This document shows positions 9,704 through 19,713 of a DNA stretch of 50,846 bases, piece by piece. Origin of the DNA: an uncultured Pseudomonadota bacterium (GTDB taxonomy: Bacteria > Pseudomonadota > Gammaproteobacteria > Methylococcales > Methylomonadaceae); assembly GCA_903834465.1 (NCBI GenBank), contig CAILJB010000067.1:1-50846 (forward strand), given 5' to 3'. The notes under the pieces are model-generated. The model saw nothing but the letters and a program-made list of their open reading frames with translations. It ran no database searches and was not told the DNA's origin. The number at the start of each line of letters is the position of its first letter. Position 1 is the first letter of the stretch. Both the position numbers and the translations under genes were made by a program.

Positions 9704-9754
9704 TGTTGCGTTGTGTGCAGCTAAATAACCTGCAACGATGTTTTTGTGATGTAC

Positions 9755-10942
9755 TTAATCAGCTTGTCGTCTTAAAAAAGCTGGAATATCTAAATATTCA
9801 ATATCGCCACCTTGTTTAGGCTGTGCACCAAAACGGGTTTCACGACCTTCACCGCCACGTGCTTGGGCAGAATGTTGACGCATCACAGTTGGTTTGTCCA
9901 AACCATCATAATTCATTTGACCACCGGCAATGTGGCGAGCGGTATTCACATTTTTTTGCGGAGCTTTTGCTTCTGTAATGGGCATTCCCATTCCAGTTGC
10001 CACAACAGTGACTTTAATTTCATCGTCTAAATCTGGGTTAATTGACATACCGATTTTGATAGTTGCATCTTCAGAGGCAAATGCCGCCACAATGTCACCC
10101 ACTTCGGTAAATTCTGCCATGCCCATATCGGTCGCTGAAATATTGACCAAAATACCGCGTGCGCCTTTCAAGTTAATATCTTCGAGCAATGGGCAAGCAA
10201 TCGCTTTTTCTGCGGCTTCACGCGCACGGTGTTCACCGGTTGCAGAACCTGTACCCATAATTGCTGCGCCCATGCCAGACATCACGGTGCGAACGTCCGC
10301 GAAATCCACGTTAATCATACCTGGGTGAACGATTAACTCCGTAATGCCTTGCACAGCGTCAAGCAATACATCGTTTGCCGCTTTGAACGCATCGATGAGC
10401 GACACTTTGTTGCCTAATACGGGCAATAATTTTTGGTTTGGAATGGTAATCAACGAATCGACATAACGTTCTAATTCAGCAATCCCTTTTTCGGCGACAT
10501 CGAGTTTTTTCTTGCCTTCAAACGCAAACGGTTTTGTGACCACGGCAACGGTCAAAATGCCCATGCTGCGTGCAATTTCAGCGATAACAGGAATTGCACC
10601 AGTGCCTGTACCACCGCCCATACCAGCGGTTAAAAACACCATGTCCGCACCTTCCAACACTTCACGAATGCGCGTTTTATTTTCTTCAGCGGCTTGACGA
10701 CCCACTTCAGGATTTGTGCCAGCACCTAAACCTTTCGTCAATTCCACGCCTAATTGAATAATCGTACCGAAATTCAATTTGCGTAACGCTTGAGCATCCG
10801 TGTTCGCACAAATGAATTCAACACCTTCAATATGGTTGCCTGCCATGTGGCTCACCGCATTATTACCACCACCGCCAATACCAATAACTTTGATTACCGC
10901 ACTCTCACTGTAGGTATCAATCAATTCAAATGTGTCTTTCAT
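9755..10942 (-). CDS. ftsZ: Cell division GTPase FtsZ
   Basis: A 395-residue tubulin homologue that forms the Z ring. It has the N-terminal GIGGGGNNAV, the tubulin signature GGGTGTGA, and the T7 segment NVDFADVRTVM. After a flexible linker (about 320-378) comes the conserved C-terminal peptide DIPAFLRRQAD, which binds FtsA and ZipA. It follows ftsA by 44 bases. Confidence 0.97.
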   Translation of the reverse strand: MKDTFELIDTYSESAVIKVIGIGGGGNNAVSHMAGNHIEGVEFICANTDAQALRKLNFGTIIQLGVELTKGLGAGTNPEVGRQAAEENKTRIREVLEGADMVFLTAGMGGGTGTGAIPVIAEIARSMGILTVAVVTKPFAFEGKKKLDVAEKGIAELERYVDSLITIPNQKLLPVLGNKVSLIDAFKAANDVLLDAVQGITELIVHPGMINVDFADVRTVMSGMGAAIMGTGSATGEHRAREAAEKAIACPLLEDINLKGARGILVNISATDMGMAEFTEVGDIVAAFASEDATIKIGMSINPDLDDEIKVTVVATGMGMPITEAKAPQKNVNTARHIAGGQMNYDGLDKPTVMRQHSAQARGGEGRETRFGAQPKQGGDIEYLDIPAFLRRQAD

Positions 10943-10986
10943 GTTTTTGTCGCTCCTTAAATTTGTTTATTCTGTAGAAATTATGA

Positions 10987-12231
10987 TTAAAAATTGCCTT
11001 GAAACCAACTCTTTATTTTTGTTAGCAATGACGACGCACTGTCGTGATCGGCTATTCGATGCAAACCTTGTTGTTGATGATGATCGCGTCCATACATCAA
11101 TAAACCTACGCCGGTGGAATGAATGGGGTTTTTGACCACTTCGGTTAGTCCGGTGACATTTTGTGGACTGCCCATTCTAACGGGCATGTGGAAAATCTCT
11201 TCCGCCAATTCAATCAATCCCCAAACTTGCGAACTACCGCCTGTTAGCACAATCCCTGCGGCAATTTGTTCTTCATAACCGACTCGGCGCAATTCTGATT
11301 GTACGAGTAACATCAATTCTTCATAACGCGGTTCGATAATGTCTGAAAGCGTTTGGCGTGAAATTTTACGAAACGGTTTATTATCACTAATACTTGGCAC
11401 TTCAATGATTTCTTCGTCATCGTCTAACAATTTCGTCATGGCACAGGCATAACGTTGTTTGATTTCTTCTGCATTCACTGTTGGTGTGCGTAATGCGACG
11501 GCAATATCGTTAGTAACTTGGTCGCCAGCAATCGGGATAACGGCGGTATGTTTAATTGCCCCTTCGATATAAACCGCAATATCGGTTGTGCCGCCACCAA
11601 TATCGATTAAGCATACGCCTAATTCTTTTTCGTCTTCGGTCAAAACTGCATGGCACGAAGCGAGTTGTTCTAACACAATGTCATCAACTTCTAAGCCGCA
11701 ACGACGAATACATTTGATGATATTTTGTGAAGCACTGACGCTGCTTGTGACAATATGCACTTTTGCTTCTAAACGAATGCCAGACATGCCAATCGGTTCT
11801 TTGATACCTTCTTGGGTGTCGATAATAAATTCTTGCGGCAAAATATGTAGCACTTTTTGATCTGCCGAAATTGCCACCGCTCGTGCTGAATCAATGACGC
11901 GGTCAATGTCGTATTGCGTGACTTCTTTATCTTTAATTGCCACGACACCGAGTGAATTGCGGCTACGGATATGACTACCGGCAATGCCTGCAAAAACGGA
12001 TTTTATTTGGCAACCCGCCATCAATTCCGCTTCTTCAATGGCGCGTTGTATGGATTGCACCGTGGTTTCCAAATTAACCACAATACCTTTTTTCAATCCT
12101 TTCGACGGTGTCGAGCCAAAGCCGATAACTTCGAGATGCCCATCGCCCGTCAATTCACCCACAATAGCTGCGACTTTTGAAGTGCCTATATCGAGTCCGA
12201 CGATTAAATTACGTTCTGTTCTTTTTGCCAT
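10987..12231 (-). CDS. ftsA: Cell division protein FtsA
   Basis: A 414-residue actin-like ATPase that ties FtsZ to the membrane and recruits late divisome proteins. The phosphate-1 segment VGLDIGTSKVAAIVGE is at the N-terminus, followed by the 1C domain, the IDIGGGTTDIAVY phosphate-2 loop and the adenosine motif GIVLTGGSSQVWGL. The last 13 residues (LLTKIKSWFQGNF) form the expected amphipathic membrane helix. It lies between ftsQ and ftsZ in standard order. Confidence 0.96.
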   Translation of the reverse strand: MAKRTERNLIVGLDIGTSKVAAIVGELTGDGHLEVIGFGSTPSKGLKKGIVVNLETTVQSIQRAIEEAELMAGCQIKSVFAGIAGSHIRSRNSLGVVAIKDKEVTQYDIDRVIDSARAVAISADQKVLHILPQEFIIDTQEGIKEPIGMSGIRLEAKVHIVTSSVSASQNIIKCIRRCGLEVDDIVLEQLASCHAVLTEDEKELGVCLIDIGGGTTDIAVYIEGAIKHTAVIPIAGDQVTNDIAVALRTPTVNAEEIKQRYACAMTKLLDDDEEIIEVPSISDNKPFRKISRQTLSDIIEPRYEELMLLVQSELRRVGYEEQIAAGIVLTGGSSQVWGLIELAEEIFHMPVRMGSPQNVTGLTEVVKNPIHSTGVGLLMYGRDHHQQQGLHRIADHDSASSLLTKIKSWFQGNF

Positions 12232-12256
12232 ATTTTACTCTGTGTTGCAGCCTGTT

Positions 12257-12976
12257 TTATCTGTTTGCAGCTTGCGCGGCGGGTAGGTTTTTCCAATCAA
12301 TAATTTGAGCATTTGGTTTCCACGATACTGCATAACCATTAGGATAACGTAAATCAACCACTGCCATCGCATTTACTTGTTCGCGTCCTAAAACGTCTAA
12401 TGTTTTCATAAATCGTTGTAATTTTTTTAACTGATCATTTCGTCCCAATAAAATTTCCAATCCCGTGGTTAATTTAATTTTCCAAGCCCAACGATTATTG
12501 ATACTAAATTCTGCCATTTGCATTGCCTGGTCAGCTAATGCGGTATTCACACCTTTCATGATTTCTAACGATTTTACTTGTTGACCTTCAGGGCCGTATA
12601 AAATTGGCAAATTCGTAAACGGTTCAATGTCTTTTGGACTAATAATTTCGCCGCGATTATTTACTAGTGCTTCATCGCCCCAACGTACATACGGACGTTT
12701 CTCTTTAATTTTAATCGCTAACGCATCAGGCCAAACGCGATTTACTTTTACACTTTCAACCCAAACCAATTGAGTTAAGGTATCTTGAATTGTCTGCACG
12801 TCTGCATCAAAAAAACCAACATCGACCAATGGTTCTAACACGGCTTTAATTTCATCTTTGCTTATGTATTGAAATGCGCCCTCAATTCTCACATATTTAA
12901 TAGGGACAACTTCTTTCACAGAATAAACTAAGCTCGTGAATAACGCCATAATGACGATAATTTTTACCAAACGCAT
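12257..12976 (-). CDS. ftsQ: Cell division protein FtsQ
   Basis: A 239-residue bitopic membrane protein of the FtsQBL divisome complex. One membrane helix (about 5-22) is followed by a POTRA domain (VPIKYVRIEGAFQYISKDE onward). Next is the FtsQ beta domain with VNRVWPDALAIKIKEKRPYVRWG and a C-terminal LRYPNGYAVSW. It begins three bases after the murB-ddl stop codon. It is slightly shorter than E. coli FtsQ at the C-terminus. Confidence 0.93.
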   Translation of the reverse strand: MRLVKIIVIMALFTSLVYSVKEVVPIKYVRIEGAFQYISKDEIKAVLEPLVDVGFFDADVQTIQDTLTQLVWVESVKVNRVWPDALAIKIKEKRPYVRWGDEALVNNRGEIISPKDIEPFTNLPILYGPEGQQVKSLEIMKGVNTALADQAMQMAEFSINNRWAWKIKLTTGLEILLGRNDQLKKLQRFMKTLDVLGREQVNAMAVVDLRYPNGYAVSWKPNAQIIDWKNLPAAQAANR

Positions 12977-12979
12977 CGA

Positions 12980-14776
12980 TTATTTCCGGACGCTCGTTTC
13001 CAGAATTCGCCACACTAATTCTTCAAAATCCATTCCAGCTTGTTTTGCTGCCATCGGCACTAAGCTATGATCCGTCATGCCGGGAACGGTGTTGACTTCA
13101 ATCAATTGTGCTTGCCCATTTTTATCGATAAAAACATCCACTCTCGCCCATCCTTGCACACCAATAATATCACTTGCTCGCAATGCCAATTGTTGTAATT
13201 GTAATTCTTGTTCAACATTCAAACCACATGGACAATGATATTGCGTGGTGGTTGAATTATATTTGGCTTCGTAGTCGTAAAATTCGCGCGGTGTTTCCAA
13301 ACGAATCACTGGCAACGCTTTACCTTGTAAAATACCAACCGTATATTCATCGCCCGTCACCCATGCTTCAGCGTAGACTTCGCAATTACACGCTAAAGCA
13401 ACTTCTAACGCGGCAACTAATTCGTCACGATTTTTCGCTTTGCTCATACCAACGCTTGAGCCTTCAAGTGCAGGTTTGACAATAATTGGAAAATCTAACG
13501 CTTCGATGCAAGCATCAATATCGTTTTCGTTTTTCAACACAAACCAATTTGGCGTTGGTAAATTCGCGCCACGCCAGCACAATTTTGTCCGTAATTTATC
13601 CATCGCAAGTGCGGAGGCTAAAACACCACTGCCCGTGTAAGGCAATCCTAAAACTTCTAACACACCTTGTAACACGCCATCTTCGCCGCCGCGTCCGTGA
13701 ATAATATTGAAAATTCTATCCACTTTAAGTTTCGCCAACGTGTCAATGACGTTCCCTGTCACATCAACAGCCAGCGCATTTACACCGCGAGAAATTAAAG
13801 CCGCATGAACCGCTGCGCCACTGCGTAATGAAACTTCACGCTCCGCTGCGTTGCCACCCATTAAAACTGCAACAGTGCCAAAATCTTCAGCGCGTTCATT
13901 TAATTTCCCCCCCACGATGCACACCTCCGTTTGTAAATTTATACCGTGTTGTTGCGCGACTTGTGTTTGTACATACGCAATCAATTGTTCAATATCTGCT
14001 GCTGTTGCCGAACCAGTGTTGATAATGAAGTTTGCGTGTTTTTCTGAAACTTGTGCGCCACCGATTTTAAAACCTTTTAAACTCGTTGCTTCAATTAAAC
14101 GCGCCGCGTAATCACCAGTTGGATTTTTGAAAACAGAGCCACAACTCGGTTGATTGGTCGGTTGTGAATTCGCGCGTTTTGCAAGTAGAGCTTTTATATT
14201 TTGTTGGCTTTCGCTTGTATCGCCGCGTTTTAATTTTAACGTTGTCGCCAAAAACCATTCGTCCGCATTTACATTAACGTGGCGATAACTAATTTCAAAT
14301 TCGCTAGCTGATTTGGTAAAAACGTCGCCACAACGATTGAGCATTTCAACTGTTTGCACAATTTCCCACGTTTCACCACCAAATGCGCCTGCGTTCATTT
14401 TTAATGCACCGCCCATTGTGCCAGGAATTCCCGCTAAAAATTCCGCACCGACTAAACCTTGTTCAGCACAAAATTTCGCGACTAAGGCACAAGGGACACC
14501 TGCTTCAACATAAATCGTTTCGTCACCGAGGCGTTGCATGGCTTTGAGGCGATTTTTCGTGTTAATTACCGTGCCGCGAATACCACCGTCACGCACTAAT
14601 AAATTACTACCTAATCCCATCCAAAACAGCGGTTCATTTTCGGGCAAACTTTGAACGAAACGAATCAAATCTGCTTTATCAGCAGGTTGATAAAATTTAT
14701 CTGCAACGCCACCCACACGCCAACTGGTATAGCTTGCAAGTGGTTCGTTATATTGAATTTGACCAGATGGTTGCAT
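12980..14776 (-). CDS. murB-ddl: Fused MurB reductase - D-Ala-D-Ala ligase
   Basis: One open frame of about 598 residues carries two full enzymes. Residues 1-293 are MurB (UDP-N-acetylenolpyruvoylglucosamine reductase): FAD-binding YTSWRVGG and GLGSNLLVRD, AGIPGTMGGALKMNAGAFGGE, the catalytic-serine region SCGSVFKNP, and a terminal TEVCIVGG. Residues about 300-599 are DdlB: TVAVLMGGNAAEREVSLRSG, HGRGGEDGVLQGVLE, the ATP-grasp core and EVNTVPGMTDHSLVP. The join falls at residues 291-300 with no stop codon and no ATG start for the ligase that would keep its first strand. In neighbouring lineages these are separate adjacent genes in the same order. A run of seven C at 13907-13913 lies exactly at the join, so a sequencing error there should be excluded. 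GTG at 14779 is an alternative start. Confidence 0.9.
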   Translation of the reverse strand: MQPSGQIQYNEPLASYTSWRVGGVADKFYQPADKADLIRFVQSLPENEPLFWMGLGSNLLVRDGGIRGTVINTKNRLKAMQRLGDETIYVEAGVPCALVAKFCAEQGLVGAEFLAGIPGTMGGALKMNAGAFGGETWEIVQTVEMLNRCGDVFTKSASEFEISYRHVNVNADEWFLATTLKLKRGDTSESQQNIKALLAKRANSQPTNQPSCGSVFKNPTGDYAARLIEATSLKGFKIGGAQVSEKHANFIINTGSATAADIEQLIAYVQTQVAQQHGINLQTEVCIVGGKLNERAEDFGTVAVLMGGNAAEREVSLRSGAAVHAALISRGVNALAVDVTGNVIDTLAKLKVDRIFNIIHGRGGEDGVLQGVLEVLGLPYTGSGVLASALAMDKLRTKLCWRGANLPTPNWFVLKNENDIDACIEALDFPIIVKPALEGSSVGMSKAKNRDELVAALEVALACNCEVYAEAWVTGDEYTVGILQGKALPVIRLETPREFYDYEAKYNSTTTQYHCPCGLNVEQELQLQQLALRASDIIGVQGWARVDVFIDKNGQAQLIEVNTVPGMTDHSLVPMAAKQAGMDFEELVWRILETSVRK

Positions 14777-14782
14777 CACGAT

Positions 14783-16204
14783 TTAACCTACTAATGCCTG
14801 TGAAAGCAATTGCGGCAATTGCGTGGCAATTTGTCCGACATTTCCCGCACCCATCGTTAAAATCACGTCATTTTCGTGAACAATGCTTGCCAACAATTTA
14901 GGTAAATCTTCCCAATGTTCGACAAAAATCGGATCAACTTGACCACGCAAACGAATTGCCCGACATAATGAACGCCCATCCGCGCCCGTAATCACGCTTT
15001 CACCTGCGGGGTAAATATCCATCAAAATCAGCACGTCAACGCTTGCTAAAACTTGCACAAAATCTTCGAATAAATCACGAGTTCGCGTATAACGATGTGG
15101 TTGAAAAATTACAATCGAACGGCGTGGCGCGTAGGCTTGTTTTAGAGCTTCCAAAGTTGCCGACAACTCACGCGGATGATGACCATAATCATCAACAAAC
15201 GTCACCACGCCATTTTTAACTGGGAAATCACCTTGAATTTGGAAACGTCGCCCGATGCCTTTGAACGCACTCAAACTGCGTTGGATTGCCGCGTCGTCAA
15301 CCGCTAATTTTGTTGCTACCGCAATCGCGGCAAGTGAATTCAACATATTATGCCAACCTGGCATATTGAGCGTCACTTCAAGCGGCGCGTAATCGCCACG
15401 ACGTTGCACGGTGAAATGTGTGTGCATGCCTTCTTGACGAATGTTAATCGCACGAAAATCGGCATCTTCATGCACGCCGTAAGTCACCATAGGTTTTGAC
15501 AGCGACGGCAGAATTTCGCGCACGCCTTCATCGTCCAAACACAAAACAGCTAAACCGTAAAAAGGCAAATGATGCAAAAATTCAACAAAGGTTTCCTTCA
15601 AACGCGAGTAACTATTTTCATACGTTTCCATGTGGTCATGGTCGATGTTCGTCACAATCGCAATCATTGGTTGCAAATACAAAAACGACGCATCGCTTTC
15701 ATCGGCTTCGGCAACTAAATACTGTCCAGCTCCTAACTGGGCATTTGTTCCAGCGCTGTTCAAACGTCCACCAATTACAAACGTCGGGTCTAAACCGCCT
15801 TCGGCGAGCAAACTTGCCGTCAAACTGGTTGTCGTCGTTTTGCCATGCGTGCCTGCAACGGCAATTCCAAAACGAAAACGCATCAATTCCGCGAGCATTT
15901 CAGCGCGTGGAATGACAGGAATACGTTGTTGATAAGCCTCATCGACTTCAGGATTTTTGCGGTCAATCGCACTTGAAACGACCACCACATCGGCTTGCGT
16001 GATATTTTCGCGTTGATGCCCAATTGTAATCGTGATGCCTAAATTGGCGAGACGTTCCGTTGTTGCGCTCGCTTTAATATCTGACCCCGAAACAGCGTAG
16101 CCTAAATTCAATAACACTTCGGCAATGCCGCTCATGCCTGTGCCGCCGATACCGACAAAATGAATGCGCTGCACTGCGCCTAACGGACTGTTTGGAAAAT
16201 TCAT
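14783..16204 (-). CDS. murC: UDP-N-acetylmuramate-L-alanine ligase
   Basis: A 473-residue Mur ligase adding L-Ala to UDP-MurNAc in the cytoplasm. The N-terminal UDP-binding [15 protein letters not shown], the ATP P-loop [11 protein letters not shown], the DHDHMETY segment and the C-terminal DDYGHHPRE are all seen. Its start overlaps the murG stop by four bases (ATGA), implying coupled translation. The fused murB-ddl gene follows after a few bases. Confidence 0.97.
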   Translation of the reverse strand: MNFPNSPLGAVQRIHFVGIGGTGMSGIAEVLLNLGYAVSGSDIKASATTERLANLGITITIGHQRENITQADVVVVSSAIDRKNPEVDEAYQQRIPVIPRAEMLAELMRFRFGIAVAGTHGKTTTTSLTASLLAEGGLDPTFVIGGRLNSAGTNAQLGAGQYLVAEADESDASFLYLQPMIAIVTNIDHDHMETYENSYSRLKETFVEFLHHLPFYGLAVLCLDDEGVREILPSLSKPMVTYGVHEDADFRAINIRQEGMHTHFTVQRRGDYAPLEVTLNMPGWHNMLNSLAAIAVATKLAVDDAAIQRSLSAFKGIGRRFQIQGDFPVKNGVVTFVDDYGHHPRELSATLEALKQAYAPRRSIVIFQPHRYTRTRDLFEDFVQVLASVDVLILMDIYPAGESVITGADGRSLCRAIRLRGQVDPIFVEHWEDLPKLLASIVHENDVILTMGAGNVGQIATQLPQLLSQALVG

Positions 16205-17259
16205 GCTTTCGCCTCCGCGATTACAATTTTGGCAACGTTTTCAGTTGCGTTTAAATAAGCTAATGATTGAGAAATGGCGCGTCTTTCGGGCAAGTTTTCA
16301 CACAAAATTTCAATTTGCTGCGCTAGATTTTCTGCCGTTAAATCACTTTGTTTTACTAAAATTGCCGCGCCTGCTCCGGTCAAATACTTGGCATTTGCAG
16401 TTTGATGATCATCAATGGCATTCGGTAGCGGAATGAAAATCGCGGGAATGCCCATTGCGGCAACTTCGCTAATTGTCATTGCGCCTGCGCGACAAATTAT
16501 TAAATCTGCCCACGAATATGCCGAAGCCATATCATCAATAAATGCACTAACGTCAGCATTTAAATTTAATTTTTCATAGGTTTTAGCAGCGTCGGCTTGC
16601 ATTGCTACGCCTGTTTGATGACGTACTTGCAAATTATTTTTTAATAATGCAATCGCATTCGGTACAGTTTCATTCAGGACTTTCGCGCCTTGACTACCAC
16701 CGACAATTAAAATTTTTAATGTTTCATTCTGTGTTGAATTCGTTTGTTTTATAGAATCAATAAAACTTTTTCGTAACGGATTTCCTGTACAAATCGCATG
16801 AAATTTTGTGTCAAAACTATTCGGAAAACCTTGCAACACTTTCGTCGCAATTTTGGCGAGCAAACGGTTTGTGGTGCCGACAACGCGATTTTGTTCATGA
16901 ATAATTAACGGAATTCCTAACGTTTTCGCCATCAATCCACCAGGTGCGGCAACGAATCCACCCATTCCTAAAACTATGTCAGGTTTGCGTTGTTTTAGAA
17001 TTTTTCGCGCTTCTAAACAGGATTTAGCGAGTTTGAAAACGGCGGTCACTTTGCTAAAAATTCCTTTGCCACGCAATCCTGAAACTGAAAGCCAGTCAAT
17101 TTCAATCCCATTTTCAGGAATCACACGACTTTCTAACCCCGCTTTTGTTCCAAGCCATGAAACTTGCCAGCCTTGTGTTTGTAAAAATTGCGCGACCGCC
17201 AGCGCAGGAAAAATATGCCCACCTGTTCCGCCTGCCATAATTACAATACGTTTAGTCAT
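16201..17259 (-). CDS. murG: MurG N-acetylglucosaminyltransferase (lipid II synthase)
   Basis: A 352-residue GT28 glycosyltransferase that adds GlcNAc to lipid I at the inner face of the membrane. The glycine-rich [16 protein letters not shown], the second loop [11 protein letters not shown], and the UDP-GlcNAc site [19 protein letters not shown] with the later [12 protein letters not shown] are present. The ATG at 17259 is chosen over an in-frame start 15 codons upstream. It follows AAAGGA at proper spacing, matches the family N-terminus, and overlaps the ftsW stop by only eight bases. Confidence 0.96.
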   Translation of the reverse strand: MTKRIVIMAGGTGGHIFPALAVAQFLQTQGWQVSWLGTKAGLESRVIPENGIEIDWLSVSGLRGKGIFSKVTAVFKLAKSCLEARKILKQRKPDIVLGMGGFVAAPGGLMAKTLGIPLIIHEQNRVVGTTNRLLAKIATKVLQGFPNSFDTKFHAICTGNPLRKSFIDSIKQTNSTQNETLKILIVGGSQGAKVLNETVPNAIALLKNNLQVRHQTGVAMQADAAKTYEKLNLNADVSAFIDDMASAYSWADLIICRAGAMTISEVAAMGIPAIFIPLPNAIDDHQTANAKYLTGAGAAILVKQSDLTAENLAQQIEILCENLPERRAISQSLAYLNATENVAKIVIAEAKA

Positions 17260-18421
17260 GCCAATATCCTTTTGGTAAATTTGCATTATATTCGGTGATT
17301 TCATGGTGAATGCGAAACAACAACGCCACTGAGCAACACATAATCATCATACTGCCACCGCCGTAACTCATCAGCGGTAATGTCAAACCTTTCGTGGGTA
17401 ACAAGCCCATATTTACGCCCATATTTACAAATGCTTGGAAACCAAACCAAATCCCTATACCGTAAGCAATGAAGGCAGAAAAACGCTCGCCACTTTTTTC
17501 TGCAGCAACGCCGATAGCAAAGGCTTTCCACACAAACGTTGCAAATAATCCGATAATCGTAAGTACGCCGACTAAGCCCAATTCTTCTGCAATCACGGAA
17601 AATAAAAAATCCGTGTGTGCTTCGGGTAAATAAAATAATTTTTGTAAACCATTTCCAAGTCCTACGCCAAACCATTCGCCGCGTCCGAAGGAAATTAACG
17701 CTTGAACTAATTGAAAACCTGTTTTCAATGGGTCAGCCCAGGGATCCATAAAACTGGTGACACGTTGCCAGCGATACGGCGAAAAATACACCAGCATTCC
17801 GGCTAACACACCAACACCTGAAAGCAATGCGCCAAATTGTAATAATCTTGCACCAGCTAAAAACATCACGCCCATCACAATAATTAAAATCACAACCGCC
17901 GAACCAAAATCAGGTTCCAATAACAACAAAAAGCTCACCACAAAAAATAAACCTAATGGTTTGAATAAACCAGTCGATGATTCTTGCACGTCTTTTTGCT
18001 GTTTGGTGACGTAATTTGCCATGAAAATCACGGTAAAAAATTTTACTATTTCTGAAACTTGAATTCGAAAGCCTGGAATATTGAGCCAGCGCGTACTGCC
18101 GTTTACTTTCACACCTAAACCAGGAATGAGTACGATGAGCAATAATGCCGCACTGAACAAAAAAGCTCTGCCACCGTATTCGCGCCAAAAGTGCATCGGG
18201 CGATATACTACAAATGTCGCAGCGATTAAACCTAATGTCATGTGAATAAATTGACGCATTGGATAATAGAACACATCATCGCTAATTTTTGCGCCTAAAT
18301 GTAACGACGCTGACGACACCATCACAAAACCAATCAGCAACAAACTAAAACTCACACACACCAACAATGGGTCAGTATGAAGTTTGAATCGAAAGGGAGC
18401 AGGTTTTTCGCGTCTTTTCAC
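17252..18421 (-). CDS. ftsW: Peptidoglycan polymerase FtsW
   Basis: A 389-residue SEDS-family septal glycosyltransferase with about ten membrane helices. Conserved elements include LLLLEPDFGSAVVI, the loop with WGDPLKTGFQ-like residues (WADPLKTGFQ), the FSVIAEELGLVG motif and the C-terminal GLLPTKGLTLPLMSYGGGSM. Translation starts at a GTG that overlaps the murD stop (GTGA). It partners FtsI in septal wall synthesis. Confidence 0.96.
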   Translation of the reverse strand: MKRREKPAPFRFKLHTDPLLVCVSFSLLLIGFVMVSSASLHLGAKISDDVFYYPMRQFIHMTLGLIAATFVVYRPMHFWREYGGRAFLFSAALLLIVLIPGLGVKVNGSTRWLNIPGFRIQVSEIVKFFTVIFMANYVTKQQKDVQESSTGLFKPLGLFFVVSFLLLLEPDFGSAVVILIIVMGVMFLAGARLLQFGALLSGVGVLAGMLVYFSPYRWQRVTSFMDPWADPLKTGFQLVQALISFGRGEWFGVGLGNGLQKLFYLPEAHTDFLFSVIAEELGLVGVLTIIGLFATFVWKAFAIGVAAEKSGERFSAFIAYGIGIWFGFQAFVNMGVNMGLLPTKGLTLPLMSYGGGSMMIMCCSVALLFRIHHEITEYNANLPKGYWHD

Positions 18422-19710
18422 GCTGGCAACGCCTCAATCGCGGCGGCAAATTGATTGCCACGGTCTTGATAATTTTTATATTGGTCTAAACTCGCACAAG
18501 CAGGTGATAATAAAACTGTATCCCCCGATTTGCCAACGTGTGCAGCAATCGCGGCGACTTCTTGCATATCTTGCGCGTGATACGTTGGCACGATTTCGGT
18601 TAATTGATTTATTACTGCTTCAATTTGCGGTGCGTCTTTGCCAATTAAAATCACCGCTTTCGCTTTAGCTTGAATGACAGGCGCAAGTTCGTTCATGTCT
18701 TGCCCTTTGCCTTCACCGCCTGCAATTAAAATTACTTTTTCGTCATAACCTTCTAACGCGGCAATGCACGCGCCGATATTTGTAGCTTTGGAATCGTTCA
18801 CCCAATTTATGCCATTTTTAGTGCTGACTTTTTGCATTCTGTGATTTAAGGCTTTGAAATTTTTCAGTGCTTTTACACATAATTCAATATCTAAACTAAC
18901 TGCCGTTCCTAATGCTAACGCCGCTAACGCATTTGACACATTGTGTTTACCTTCTAAAGGTAACGCAGACAACGGCATTAAAATTTCTTCGCCGTACATC
19001 AAATTGTTGTCAGCTAAATAAAAATCGGCTTTCTGTTTAACTGAAAAGGTAAATGTTTTGCGTGACGTATCGAGCATGGCTAAAACCATTTCATCATCAG
19101 CGTTTAAAACCATTACGCCATTGCCACTGAAAATCACTTGTTTAGCTTGCGCGTAATTGTCTAAATCATCGTGGCGGTCTAAATGGTCTGCTGAAATATT
19201 TAAAACAGTTGCTGCGACAGCATTTAAAACGTGTGAGCGTTCAAGTTGAAAACTCGATAATTCTAAAACGTATAAATCCGCCGCAGGGTCTAGCAAATCT
19301 AAAGCAGGTTTGCCTAAATTGCCGCCAACACCGACGTTTTTATCACAGGCTTTTGCCATGTCACCGAGCATTGTGGTCACGGTACTTTTACCGTTTGCGC
19401 CAGTAATTCCAATAATTGGCACATTCACAATGGCTGCGAATAAATCAATGTCGCTAACTAATTTTGAACCCGCGTTTAATGCCTCAGCAATAAACGGTTC
19501 AGCTAAAGAAACACCTGGGCTAACGATTAAATGCGTGGTATTTTTGAACGTTTCAGACGTAAAAGGGGCTTTGCGACTATCAACAATCGAAAAGTGCAGG
19601 GCGAGCAATTCCAAAAAATGCGCGACCGATGTGCCGGTGATGCCTTCACCGACGACAACGATTTTAGAATCTGCCGTTAAATCGAATTTTTCTTTTAAGA
19701 TGTTTTGCAT
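18418..19710 (-). CDS. murD: UDP-N-acetylmuramoyl-L-alanine-D-glutamate ligase
   Basis: A 430-residue Mur ligase adding D-Glu. It shows the N-terminal VVVGEGITGTSVAHFL, the P-loop GITGANGKSTVTTM, ISADHLDRH in the central domain, NHRMQ, and WVNDSKATN in the C-terminal domain. It begins three bases after mraY and its stop overlaps the ftsW GTG start. Confidence 0.96.
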   Translation of the reverse strand: MQNILKEKFDLTADSKIVVVGEGITGTSVAHFLELLALHFSIVDSRKAPFTSETFKNTTHLIVSPGVSLAEPFIAEALNAGSKLVSDIDLFAAIVNVPIIGITGANGKSTVTTMLGDMAKACDKNVGVGGNLGKPALDLLDPAADLYVLELSSFQLERSHVLNAVAATVLNISADHLDRHDDLDNYAQAKQVIFSGNGVMVLNADDEMVLAMLDTSRKTFTFSVKQKADFYLADNNLMYGEEILMPLSALPLEGKHNVSNALAALALGTAVSLDIELCVKALKNFKALNHRMQKVSTKNGINWVNDSKATNIGACIAALEGYDEKVILIAGGEGKGQDMNELAPVIQAKAKAVILIGKDAPQIEAVINQLTEIVPTYHAQDMQEVAAIAAHVGKSGDTVLLSPACASLDQYKNYQDRGNQFAAAIEALPA

Positions 19711-19713
19711 AAT

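Noticed and set aside
13900-13920. A frameshift separating murB and ddl
   Set aside because: Changing the C count gives a MurB stop but leaves Ddl without a start codon that keeps its first strand, so a real fusion fits better; still listed for checking.
15496-15915. 139-codon plus-strand frame inside murC
   Set aside because: Antisense shadow of a clearly coding gene; no ribosome site or recognisable motif. The frame at 15630-15932 is rejected for the same reason.
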